A stretch of DNA of 64,000 bases from JBEBVQ01 sp037190845 (GTDB taxonomy: Bacteria > Bacteroidota > Bacteroidia > Chitinophagales > Chitinophagaceae): assembly GCA_037190845.1 (NCBI GenBank), contig JBBCJI010000026.1, positions 99,180 to 163,179 on the forward strand, written 5' to 3'. The position numbers were made by a program, and so were the translations under genes. Positions 28,113 through 36,099 of the stretch are shown one piece after another. Position 1 is the stretch's first letter, and each line of letters begins with the position of its first letter. Under the pieces are notes generated by a model. The model saw only the letters and a list, made by a program, of their open reading frames with translations. It searched no databases and was not told the DNA's origin.

Positions 28113-29327
28113 ATGAAGAAGCTTAAAAGTTCAATAGATCATTTTACCGGCAGGGAGCGGGAAGCCCTGAACGGGGTACGCAAGCAACTGGTAAAACAAT
28201 TGCAGCCGCTGCTGGTGCTTTACCTCGGCAGCCTGGCCACGACGACACTACGGCGGAATCTGTCGGTGACAGAGCAACATCCGGCGACGGACTTCCGCCT
28301 GTCGTGCGAGCTGCTGGTAGTACTGCCGGAAGGCACTACGCTGCTCAACAATCTCTCTGCACTCCGTGCATTGGAGCGTAGCCTTTCGGCTCATGCGTCG
28401 GTACGCCTGCTGGCGCTGACGCGTGAGGGGCTGGTGCGTCAACTGGCTTCGGGCAGACACCCGCGGATCAACCTGCACAGTGAGGCAATTGTATTGTATG
28501 AGCGCGAAGGTGTGATGCAAAAGGTGATGCAAGAGGTCGCTTCGACGGGGATTGTCCGCAATGATGCGGGGAGAGGAGATTTCCCGACTCCGCTTCGCTC
28601 CGGTCGAAATGACGAGCCCTTCGACAAAGCTCAGGGACCAGCGCGGAATACTGCTATGCATCCCAATGACGGGTTTACATTGCCGGTGGGCCTGAGCGCC
28701 GAAGAGCGTGCGGATCCGGTGTCAGTCGTGGTGGCGTTCTTCCGTTCGTACCCGCTGCCGGAGGCGCGGGAGCATATCGGACGCTGGCTGCAGGCGGTGG
28801 TGTCTGCACCGTCGTGGCCGGTGACGGAGACGGGGCGTCACCTGGATTTTTATATCGCGGTGTGCCGGTTGGTGTCGTGCGCGGCGCTGCTGCGTGGCTA
28901 CCCCACTCCGCTGTGGGTATTGCATATGCTGGAAGTGCGGGATGGCGGTGCGGGCATGCCGTCGCAGTCGCTCTACTGTCCGCACGAAGGCGCGGATGCC
29001 TGGGCGTATTTCCCGAATCATCTGGGCCGTGCGGAGTTTGGTGCTCCGGGTGTAGTGTTCCGGGATCTGTTTGCGGATCGTACGCCGGGGGTGTGGCTCA
29101 CGGAGCTGTATAATCTGTTTAGCTACTCGCTGACGGATTGTACGCCTGCGGCGATAGATGACGACTGCGATGCTCCGGGTATGATGGCGTCGCTCCACCG
29201 GCTGATCGAGGTGGCGCATCTGCTGGCTGTATGGCAGGGATTGCGCCGTCCTTCGCGCCGTGATGCCGGCACGGCGCCTGCGGGAGCGTCTGTCACGTCA
29301 CCGGCGCCGGTGACGTCGGTGTTGTGA
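28113..29327 (+). CDS. Degenerate MNT nucleotidyltransferase/HEPN-like protein with in-frame repeat
   Basis: This 404-residue protein is not firmly recognised. Its N-terminal part resembles the MNT domain of Bacteroidota MNT-HEPN proteins: L-Y-L-G-S at 36-40 in the place of the usual F-G-S, D60 followed by E-L-L-V-V-L in place of D-x-D-L-L-V, and a closing I-V-L-Y-E at 126-130. Residues 205-275 are helical, with a pattern reminiscent of HEPN (H-L-D-F-Y-I-A-V-C-R, then L-L-R-G-Y-P-T-P). Catalytic residues look degraded. Residues about 149-178 between the two parts are encoded by dispersed-repeat DNA (28574-28638). The gene is strikingly GC-rich compared with flanking DNA. A role as toxin-antitoxin-like or RNA-binding protein is speculative. 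Confidence 0.55.
   Translation: MKKLKSSIDHFTGREREALNGVRKQLVKQLQPLLVLYLGSLATTTLRRNLSVTEQHPATDFRLSCELLVVLPEGTTLLNNLSALRALERSLSAHASVRLLALTREGLVRQLASGRHPRINLHSEAIVLYEREGVMQKVMQEVASTGIVRNDAGRGDFPTPLRSGRNDEPFDKAQGPARNTAMHPNDGFTLPVGLSAEERADPVSVVVAFFRSYPLPEAREHIGRWLQAVVSAPSWPVTETGRHLDFYIAVCRLVSCAALLRGYPTPLWVLHMLEVRDGGAGMPSQSLYCPHEGADAWAYFPNHLGRAEFGAPGVVFRDLFADRTPGVWLTELYNLFSYSLTDCTPAAIDDDCDAPGMMASLHRLIEVAHLLAVWQGLRRPSRRDAGTAPAGASVTSPAPVTSVL
28574..28638. repeat. Dispersed repeat inside coding sequence
   Basis: The segment GAGATTTCCCGACTCCGCTT and the following bases up to 28613 resemble the right half of the repeat at 34785-34876. Bases 28614-28638 add the CCCTTCGACAAAGCTCAGGG hairpin. The reading frame stays open through it and gives a proline/arginine-rich linker of about 30 residues in the MNT/HEPN-like protein. 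Confidence 0.65.
29295..29316. repeat. Perfect 22-base palindrome at end of MNT/HEPN-like gene
   Basis: The half-site ACGTCACCGGC at 29295-29305 is followed directly by its exact reverse complement at 29306-29316, within the last codons of the gene. It may be a protein binding site, a cruciform or a relic of a repeat. Part of an alanine/serine/threonine-rich tail is encoded by it. Confidence 0.7.
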
Positions 29328-29356
29328 ATGTTGTCATTTTCTGTGTCGTAGTAGTG

Positions 29357-29394
29357 AGCGGCGGCCTTGTCCGGGAGGGCTACCGCTTTTTTTT
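29357..29394 (+). terminator. Rho-independent terminator of MNT/HEPN-like gene
   Basis: AGCGG-cg-GCC pairs with GGC-ta-CCGCT across a loop of about 11 bases and is followed by eight T residues. It starts 30 bases after the stop codon, so the leader RNA and gene at 27769-29327 look like a self-contained transcription unit. Confidence 0.8.
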
Positions 29395-29681
29395 GTTTGT
29401 ACATATCGACCTTGAGACCCTGGTTAATGATATTCAATTTCCCATCAATCGGATATTTTTTACAAATATTTCCATTATAAACGCCGGAATTGGTCTTTTT
29501 TCATTCCACTAACAATGCCATTTTTTCAAAACCACACAAATATTTTCTACTAAAACCCTTGTCTTAGCAAATATTTTCCATTTAATCTGTCTTTTAGCAA
29601 TTTGCCATTGAAGTTGTATTTTTGATACATAGGGAAAACTGAACATTCATACCACAACTCCATTTTCATAATGCAGGAAAT
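29395..29681. promoter_or_regulatory. AT-rich upstream region of T9SS cargo gene with -7 element
   Basis: No gene is present. CAAATATTT occurs three times (near 29463, 29538 and 29571), two of the copies reading CAAATATTTTC. A good -7 element TATTTTTG stands at 29617-29624, about 58 bases before the ATG. The expected -33 element (TTAG) is poor. Confidence 0.45.
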
Positions 29682-30632
29682 ATGAAACAGACATTACTCA
29701 TCACTTTCTTCCTGATTTGTGCATGCAGTCTGCATACCACTGCCCAAACCAGTTTTGCGCCAATAGGCGCAAAATGGCATTATAATATGGGCTACGGAGC
29801 TTTTGAGTACACGGCCGACAAAGACACGGTGATACAGGGCATTACCGCCACACGCCTCCGTGAGCGTTTGTTAGTGCAGCCATCTGCTCCCGAAATATGG
29901 GAAGGCGGGGATTATCACGTTGTTGTCACTCCCGATACCGTATTTATTTATAATTTCTATTTCGATCGCTTTACACCGTTATATGTATTCAATGTATCGG
30001 AAGGAGATACCGTATGCCTGCCCACACTACCTTCCGGGTTAATATACGAGCCTGAAGACAGCACATTCTGCTATGTGGTGGATTCTATCCGGGTGTTGCC
30101 TTATGACACGGCTCATCTGAGAACGTATTTTACACGATTTATCAATCTGTATGGAAGTGCTTTCGGACTCAATTGGGGTAAATCGGATACATTCGGCGCT
30201 TATGCAGAACGCATTGGCGGAATTTATACAGGCTTCCTGCCCGAATGCCTGTGGTGCCCTATACCTTTATCAACAAGCGTACAGTACCGTGGCAAGCTCA
30301 GATGTTATTCAGACGCCGGCTATCGCATACAATTGACCGATAATGACTGCAACAACGGCGGGATGCCGCAATCGGTTGCTTCGCTTGCAGACCGGAAAAA
30401 AACGATCGCCATCAGTCCGGTACCCACACGGAATTTTCTATACCTGCATACAAATGGCGAATCGGATATTGTGCAAATTTCGCTTATCAATATTGAGGGT
30501 AAAGAAGTGTTTAGCAGCCTATACACGGGGTCTGTACCTGTGCAACAATTTCCCAATGGCGTGTATATGATACAGCTAATGTTTGATGATGGATCGAGGT
30601 ATATACAGCGGGTGATACTCGGCCATTTTTGA
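29682..30632 (+). CDS. T9SS type A sorting domain-containing secreted protein
   Basis: The 316-residue protein has a signal peptide (MKQTLLITFF, cleavage near T-T-A-Q). Its body has F-A-P-I-G-A-K-W-H-Y-N near the start, a feature of a common group of uncharacterised Bacteroidota secreted proteins. The type A sorting domain spans about the last 75 residues (I-S-P-V-P-T-R-N-F-L-Y-L, G-K-E-V-F, then N-G-V-Y-M-I-Q). It converges on the sulfur operon, with 30 bases between stops. Specific function unknown. Confidence 0.8.
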   Translation: MKQTLLITFFLICACSLHTTAQTSFAPIGAKWHYNMGYGAFEYTADKDTVIQGITATRLRERLLVQPSAPEIWEGGDYHVVVTPDTVFIYNFYFDRFTPLYVFNVSEGDTVCLPTLPSGLIYEPEDSTFCYVVDSIRVLPYDTAHLRTYFTRFINLYGSAFGLNWGKSDTFGAYAERIGGIYTGFLPECLWCPIPLSTSVQYRGKLRCYSDAGYRIQLTDNDCNNGGMPQSVASLADRKKTIAISPVPTRNFLYLHTNGESDIVQISLINIEGKEVFSSLYTGSVPVQQFPNGVYMIQLMFDDGSRYIQRVILGHF

Positions 30633-30662
30633 CAGAGGCATTATCACCGTTACAACACAAGA

Positions 30663-32189
30663 TCAAAACAATACCCGCACCAATATATGCAGGCTCCAGA
30701 AGATCACCATCGTCCCTACGGCGATGAACATCGTCTTCAGCGGCAAACGACCGGCTAAACGCGCCGCAATAGGCGCTGCCGTAACGCCACCGATGATCAG
30801 GCCCAGGATCACCTGCCAGTGATCCAGCCCGATAATAGAGAAAAACGTAAGCGCACTTGCCAGCGTCACAAAAAACTCGGTGATGCTCACCGTACCGATC
30901 ACATACTTCGGGGTCTTGCCTTTGGATAACAGCGTACTCGTAACCAAAGGCCCCCAGCCACCGCCACCGAAAGAATCGAGAAATCCGCCTGCCCCGGCAA
31001 GCCAGCCTACCCGCTTCAGCTTCTTGGCCCGACGATTCTTTTTAAAGGCGTTCATCAGTATTTTAATGCCAAGAAACAATGTATAGGTAGCCAGTAAGGG
31101 CCTGAAGAGACCAGAGTACGTTTCCCCATAGGTAGACAACAGCCATGCGCCAAGCATCGCCCCTAAGATACCCGGTATCAGAATGAGCTTAAACAGCTTC
31201 TTATTGACATTCCCAAACTTGTAATGGCTGAATCCGGATACACCGCTGGAAAACATCTCTGCCGTATGAATGCTGCTGCTGATCGCAGGTAAAGGCACAC
31301 CGGTAGCCAGCAGCACAGAGGTACAGGTTACCCCGTAACCCATCCCCAAAGCCCCGTCGACCAATTGCGCCAGAAAGCCGGCCAGCAGCATCCAGTAAAA
31401 CTTCTGATCGAGCTGGCTATGTACATACAGTAATCCGTCTCCCACATCTTTGACAGATACATAGGAGCCGATCAGGTTGCCCGCAATCAGAAAAAAGAAT
31501 GCGAATATGGACCAGGTCGCGATCTTGCGCCACCGCCTGGCTGCCACCTTCTGCGAAGTTTCCGGTGCGGCGGCAAGCTCCTTCGTGATCTTATTCAGCC
31601 GCTGTACCTTTTGCGTAAAGTCGCCCTGCATACGGTTACGTATGCGGTGCATGTTATCAAGCAGCGTATCTATATCTTCCGGAATGGTGTCGTCCAATAC
31701 TTCCTTCAGCCGTTTTGCAATGGTGGGCGATTTTCCGTTAGTTGATATGGCAATCTTCAGATGTCCCTTTTGCACTACTGAACCGAGATAAAAATCACAC
31801 AACGCAGGCGTATCCGCCACATTCATCAAAAGCCCACGCACCCGCGCCTCACGTCGCACCACATCCGTCACGATCGCACTATTTACAGCAGTGATAATGA
31901 TATCAACATCATCCAGATCATCCGGTAAAAAAGGGCGCTCAATCAATACCACATTATCACGCCCGGCAGCAAACATCTTTATTTCTTCAGAGATCACCGT
32001 ACCAACAAGCCGCACCGGCGCCTGCGGAGCATTATGCAAAACAGCGGACAGTTTCTCCATACCCACATTTCCACCGCCTACAATAAGCAACCGGAGCGTT
32101 TCCAGTTTCAGAAAAACCGGGAACAAACGATTTCCTGTATCTGCTGTATCAGATTGCTGTTCGTTTACATTCGGAAGGGCTTCGTTCAT
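30663..32189 (-). CDS. Fusion of siroheme synthase CysG N-terminal domain with TSUP transporter
   Basis: The 508-residue protein joins two modules. Residues about 20-220 are a Met8p/CysG-N-like precorrin-2 dehydrogenase/ferrochelatase, with Rossmann motif L-I-V-G-G-G-N-V-G and A-I-S-T-N-G-K-S-P. This part turns precorrin-2 into sirohydrochlorin and may insert iron to make siroheme. Residues about 225-508 form a TauE/SafE (TSUP) membrane transporter with about eight helices and the motif V-D-G-A-L-G-M-G-Y-G, probably for sulfate, sulfite or another sulfur anion. It is the last gene of the sulfate-reduction operon, where both activities fit. The TSUP half also has the motif F-G-G-G-G-W-G-P. Confidence 0.88.
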   Translation of the reverse strand: MNEALPNVNEQQSDTADTGNRLFPVFLKLETLRLLIVGGGNVGMEKLSAVLHNAPQAPVRLVGTVISEEIKMFAAGRDNVVLIERPFLPDDLDDVDIIITAVNSAIVTDVVRREARVRGLLMNVADTPALCDFYLGSVVQKGHLKIAISTNGKSPTIAKRLKEVLDDTIPEDIDTLLDNMHRIRNRMQGDFTQKVQRLNKITKELAAAPETSQKVAARRWRKIATWSIFAFFFLIAGNLIGSYVSVKDVGDGLLYVHSQLDQKFYWMLLAGFLAQLVDGALGMGYGVTCTSVLLATGVPLPAISSSIHTAEMFSSGVSGFSHYKFGNVNKKLFKLILIPGILGAMLGAWLLSTYGETYSGLFRPLLATYTLFLGIKILMNAFKKNRRAKKLKRVGWLAGAGGFLDSFGGGGWGPLVTSTLLSKGKTPKYVIGTVSITEFFVTLASALTFFSIIGLDHWQVILGLIIGGVTAAPIAARLAGRLPLKTMFIAVGTMVIFWSLHILVRVLF

Positions 32190-32252
32190 TGTATCCTGTG
32201 GTTGTCGTTGTAAAAATAATAGTAGTCAGTGGAATTGTCACGATTTGCGTAT

Positions 32253-33254
32253 TCAATATTGCAGCTCACCAATCCATTTCGCGGCGTGCCGCGCAGCATA
32301 AGAAATGATGATGCCTGTTCCGGCGCGCTTCAAGGCAGCCCATACTTCCGTATGCAGCGCAGCCCTGTCGGCCAGTCCATTCAATACCAACAGCTCAAGC
32401 GCCTGATATTCTCCGCTCACATGATAGGCGGCAAGCGGATGATGCACTTCCTGTCTTAACCGGGCTATTACATCGAGGTAAGACAATGCCGGTTTGACCA
32501 TGACAACATCCGCACCTTCTTCTATATCCCGCAACGCGGTCAGTAAGCCGTCCCCGGAATTGAAAGGTGACAACTGGTACGTCTTCCGGTCTTTCAATGC
32601 CGTATCATACCCCGGCGCCGATCTGCAGGCATCCCGGAACGGTCCGTAGAATTGCGAGCTGAACTTGGCCGCATAGCTCATGATGGCAATGTGCGACAGA
32701 CCATGATGATCCAGGATGTTGCGTATAGCGGCTATCCGCCCGTCCATCAGATCACTCGGCGCAATACAGTCGGCTCCTGCCTGCGCCAGTGCCAGTGCAT
32801 ATTTCGCCAATACCGGAACTGTATCTTCATTCACCACCCTGCTCCCGTCCGGACTAAGCACACCGCAATGCCCATGATCGGTATAAGCACAAAGGCACAG
32901 ATCGGCAGCCACCCATACATCCGTGCCAAAATGCGACCGGACAGACTGCAATACCGATTGTACAAATCCGAAATCAAAATTCCGTGCACGTTTCTGTGCC
33001 GGTACAGGGAATAATAAAAACTTACGAATGCCCTGCGCTACATCTGCTTCTATCTGCCGCAGCAAAGTATCCGGCGTATCCGAATATATTTCGCTCAACG
33101 AAGATACCGGAGTACGCGCACTGATGCTTTCATCCACAAAAAGCGGCTGTATAAAATCCCGGTACGACAGGCAAACATCAGCCGCCAGCTCCCGGATATG
33201 CCTGTTGGCCCTTATACGCCTCCGGTTATCAAAATAAGTTGTTTCTCTTTCCAT
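32253..33254 (-). CDS. hemB: Porphobilinogen synthase (delta-aminolevulinate dehydratase)
   Basis: The 333-residue protein condenses two 5-aminolevulinate molecules to porphobilinogen. The zinc-type cysteine cluster D-L-C-L-C-A-Y-T-D-H-G-H-C-G is present. Both Schiff-base lysines are visible, in Y-A-A-K-F-S-S-Q-F-Y-G-P-F-R and in V-M-V-K-P-A-L-S-Y-L-D. The start overlaps the end of the preceding hemC-hemD gene by 43 bases, pointing to tight coupling. It is the third enzyme of the siroheme branch encoded in this operon. Confidence 0.95.
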   Translation of the reverse strand: MERETTYFDNRRRIRANRHIRELAADVCLSYRDFIQPLFVDESISARTPVSSLSEIYSDTPDTLLRQIEADVAQGIRKFLLFPVPAQKRARNFDFGFVQSVLQSVRSHFGTDVWVAADLCLCAYTDHGHCGVLSPDGSRVVNEDTVPVLAKYALALAQAGADCIAPSDLMDGRIAAIRNILDHHGLSHIAIMSYAAKFSSQFYGPFRDACRSAPGYDTALKDRKTYQLSPFNSGDGLLTALRDIEEGADVVMVKPALSYLDVIARLRQEVHHPLAAYHVSGEYQALELLVLNGLADRAALHTEVWAALKRAGTGIIISYAARHAAKWIGELQY

Positions 33255-34744
33255 TGTTTAAATGATTTTACATCCGGAAACAGATGAGGCTCAATCCCCT
33301 CATCCCTGAATAAAGACGCCGTCTTCCCCGCAAGACAGCAATGGCGGGCGTCAGGCCGCACATCATCGCGATACATATTATATTGCTGGTAACTGGTCCA
33401 GAACAATGTACCGGCGTTTTTTATTTTCTCCTGTATGGCCCTGTTCTTTTCCGGGATAACGAGATAAGTAGCCACAGCGCTCCACCCCCCAGCAATCCAT
33501 CTGTTTTTACTCGTCTCGTTGGTAATGATCTGTATGCGCTCCGGTTCCAGCCCGATCAAAGGACTTTCGAGCAAGGGGGCAAGCGTCTCCAGGCCAAGTC
33601 CATCCGCACAGCCTTCCACCCATATCCCTTTCTCCGCAAGCGAAAACCAGGTTTTTGTACCCGCAGCCCACACCCGCTGCTGCTGCAAAAAGCGCACGGC
33701 ATCATCATTATGTATTGCCTTATGGCTTGAAATAAAGTACGAATCTTTTCCCTCATCAGGCAACGTATCATAATACCGGTAAGAGAAGAATGACTTCATA
33801 TGACCGGCGGCAGAGAAGATCTCACCCGGCTGATGCGGCGGACGTTCAAAATCCCACTCGGCGAATGGCCGATCCTCCAGATCTTTTCCACCTGCATAAG
33901 TAAAGGAGATATAGGGCGTATCTATATGAAATACACCGAACTCCCGTGAGTCTCCATAGCCGTATTGCTCCGCATAATGCCGTTCTTTCAGAATGGCGCT
34001 GGTAAGACGTGCATCACGTACCGCATCCAGTAGCGCAACGGCATCCTGATTTCCGGGATTAGCTTCGACTACAATTGCGCCCTGCCCGGCTGCAGGAGGG
34101 CATTCAAAAAGCGGCAATATCATTAGCTTTTTATCCTGTAGCAAGCTGCGGACATCAGCAGAGGCCGGTGCATACCGCAGCAGACGGTTCAATCCCGCCA
34201 CAGCCAGAATAATGCCGTCATACAGTCCTTCGTCGAGCTTGCGGAGACGGGTATCCACATTGCCACGTATTGGTACGGCATTGATCACAGGATCCTTCGC
34301 TTCGTAACGCGGGAGCGCCTGTTTTAAAAAACCGGTTGCCATGGCAGACCTTCTGGGAGAAGATGTCCCTATCACAATTTCCCTTCCGCCCTTTATCTTC
34401 TCAATTATATCGGGATTAAAAACAACGACATCATGCAAATCTTCCCGGTCAATTACTGCAAAATGATTTTGTCCGAAAAAATCGACATGGCTGACATCCT
34501 TCATGGAATGGACAGCAAAATCAGCTTCACCACCCTCCAGCGTATCCTGTACTTCTTTCGTAAAAAAATCTTTCCCGTTGATCATATGCAGCGGTGTAGA
34601 CTGATCTTTATCCCCCCGTGTTTCCTTTTCCAAAAAATGTATCTCTGTACCGGGGAAACGCTGCTGTATGATCTCCCGGAAGATCTCAACCTGCGCCAGG
34701 GAGAGCCATGATCCCCGTCCTGCTATCTGAAAATGTTTTTTCAT
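33212..34744 (-). CDS. hemC: Hydroxymethylbilane synthase / uroporphyrinogen-III synthase fusion
   Basis: The 510-residue protein has an N-terminal hydroxymethylbilane synthase domain (about residues 1-290) with V-H-S-M-K-D-V holding the catalytic aspartate D83, I-G-T-S-S-P-R-R-S-A (125-134), R-G-N-V-D-T-R-L (160-167) and P-P-A-A-G-Q-G-A (216-223). The C-terminal 200 residues resemble uroporphyrinogen-III synthase (HemD) in length and in two-lobed pattern (S-S-H-K-A-I; W-A-A-G-T-K-T; F-W-T-S-Y-Q-Q-Y; C-L-A-G-K-T-A). The usual cofactor-binding cysteine (G-G-C-Q-V-P-I-G motif) is absent, and the equivalent place reads Y-G-Y-G-D-S-R-E-F-G (261-270). Only 2 bases separate it from hemA. Confidence 0.85.
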   Translation of the reverse strand: MKKHFQIAGRGSWLSLAQVEIFREIIQQRFPGTEIHFLEKETRGDKDQSTPLHMINGKDFFTKEVQDTLEGGEADFAVHSMKDVSHVDFFGQNHFAVIDREDLHDVVVFNPDIIEKIKGGREIVIGTSSPRRSAMATGFLKQALPRYEAKDPVINAVPIRGNVDTRLRKLDEGLYDGIILAVAGLNRLLRYAPASADVRSLLQDKKLMILPLFECPPAAGQGAIVVEANPGNQDAVALLDAVRDARLTSAILKERHYAEQYGYGDSREFGVFHIDTPYISFTYAGGKDLEDRPFAEWDFERPPHQPGEIFSAAGHMKSFFSYRYYDTLPDEGKDSYFISSHKAIHNDDAVRFLQQQRVWAAGTKTWFSLAEKGIWVEGCADGLGLETLAPLLESPLIGLEPERIQIITNETSKNRWIAGGWSAVATYLVIPEKNRAIQEKIKNAGTLFWTSYQQYNMYRDDVRPDARHCCLAGKTASLFRDEGIEPHLFPDVKSFKQWKEKQLILITGGV

Positions 34745-34746
34745 TA

Positions 34747-36099
34747 CTACTGATTAATGATGTAATGCATAAACTTGTCCTCTCTGTCATCCTGACGAAG
34801 GAAGGATCCCACATAATGCCGGTATTCCTGTGTTACGTGAGATTCTTCACTCCGCTCCGCTGCGTTCTGAATGACACCGTTATGTAAATGACACATCGTA
34901 CTTACCGGCAATATCTTTTGCAGGCACTCCGCCAGGTGTATCATATCTGCTTCCTGATGCCGGGGCGTGACAATAATGCGGAGACATTCTTCGCCCCTCG
35001 GCACGGTAGGATAATTCACAGGCTGCACATAAATACCAAATTCATGCAGCAGACGACCAGCTACTTTCCGGCACAGATCCGCGCTGCCGATCGGCACGGG
35101 TGTGATATGCGCTTCATTGGATAGCCAGGAGATGCCATAACGGGTCAATACTTCACGCAGCCGTTTCACATTTTCATGAAATGCGTCCCGCAGCGACGGG
35201 TTATCACGGACAATCCGGATGCTTGCAGTAGCCGCAGCGCATATCGCAGGCGGCAGTGACGTAGTGAATATAAATCCCTTACCAAAACTTCTGATGGCAT
35301 CAATCATCACACGGCTGGCCGCAATATATCCACCGGTCATACCAAAACCTTTAGCCAGTGTTCCATTAATAATATCAATGCCCTGACTAACACCCTGCTC
35401 CGCCAATATCCCACCGCCGTCATTTCCATATAAGCCTACGGCATGTACCTCATCCACATAAGTGAGGGCATTATACTTTTTTGCCAGCAGAATGATATCG
35501 GTAATAGGGGCGATGGAACCATTCATCGAATAAACAGATTCGAATACAATAAGCTTCGGCTGCTCCGGCAGCAGCTTCATCAATATCTGTTCAAGATGAT
35601 CCATATCATTATGGCGAAAGATAATCTTCTCCGCTCTGCTGTTACGGATACCTTCTATGATGGATGCATGATTCCGTTCGTCGGAGATAAAAACAAGCCC
35701 CGGAATCAGTGCTGTCAGCGTGCTAAGGGTTGTGACGTTGGCCAGATAAGCACCGCCAAACAGGAGCGCGCTTTCTTTCTGATGTAATGACGCCAGCGTT
35801 TCTTCCAGCTCACGATGGTATATAGTCGTACCGGAAATATTACGGGTGCCGCCACTTCCCGTACCGCTCTGATGCGCTACATATGTGAGCCGGCTGATCA
35901 CCTCCTCCCGTATACTCATGCAGAGGTAATCGTTGGAACACCAGTTTACAGCAGCACACTTTTGCCCGTTTGTATCTTCAAAATAAAAACGCGGGAAATG
36001 CCGGGCGCTCTTCTGTACATCCAGAAAATAACGGTAGTTACCCTGTTCTTTAAGGCTGTTTATCGTTTGCTCAAGTATGCTGCTATAGTCAATCATCAT
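34747..36099 (-). CDS. hemA: 5-aminolevulinate synthase (Shemin pathway) with repeat-derived C-terminal tail
   Basis: The 450-residue PLP enzyme matches ALA synthase rather than other alpha-oxoamine synthases: W-C-S-N-D-Y-L-C-M, G-S-G-G-T-R-N-I-S-G-T-T-I-Y-H, F-E-S-V-Y-S-M-N-G, D-E-V-H-A-V-G-L-Y-G, I-I-N-G-T-L-A-K-G-F-G with the PLP lysine, and F-I-F-T-T-S-L-P-P. It makes 5-aminolevulinate from glycine and succinyl-CoA. The core ends near residue 405. The last 40-odd residues (with V-G-S-F-L-R-Q-D-D) are translated from a dispersed repeat, 34785-34876. It overlaps cysI by 4 bases. Most Bacteroidota are known to use the C5 (glutamyl-tRNA) route, so this is unusual. Confidence 0.92.
   Translation of the reverse strand: MMIDYSSILEQTINSLKEQGNYRYFLDVQKSARHFPRFYFEDTNGQKCAAVNWCSNDYLCMSIREEVISRLTYVAHQSGTGSGGTRNISGTTIYHRELEETLASLHQKESALLFGGAYLANVTTLSTLTALIPGLVFISDERNHASIIEGIRNSRAEKIIFRHNDMDHLEQILMKLLPEQPKLIVFESVYSMNGSIAPITDIILLAKKYNALTYVDEVHAVGLYGNDGGGILAEQGVSQGIDIINGTLAKGFGMTGGYIAASRVMIDAIRSFGKGFIFTTSLPPAICAAATASIRIVRDNPSLRDAFHENVKRLREVLTRYGISWLSNEAHITPVPIGSADLCRKVAGRLLHEFGIYVQPVNYPTVPRGEECLRIIVTPRHQEADMIHLAECLQKILPVSTMCHLHNGVIQNAAERSEESHVTQEYRHYVGSFLRQDDREDKFMHYIINQ
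34785..34876. repeat. Dispersed REP-like repeat, copy 2, forming the 3' end of hemA
   Basis: The first 28 bases (34785-34812) equal those at 1436-1463. The far end reads CTGCGTTCTGAATGACA (34860-34876). The insertion lies in the last codons of hemA and has replaced or extended its natural C-terminus in frame. Confidence 0.8.

Noticed and set aside
34747..36099. 2-amino-3-ketobutyrate CoA ligase (kbl) or BioF as identity
   Set aside because: The G-S-G-G-T-R-N-I-S-G-T-T, F-E-S-V-Y-S-M-N-G and F-I-F-T-T-S-L-P-P motifs are those of ALA synthase, and the neighbours are tetrapyrrole genes.
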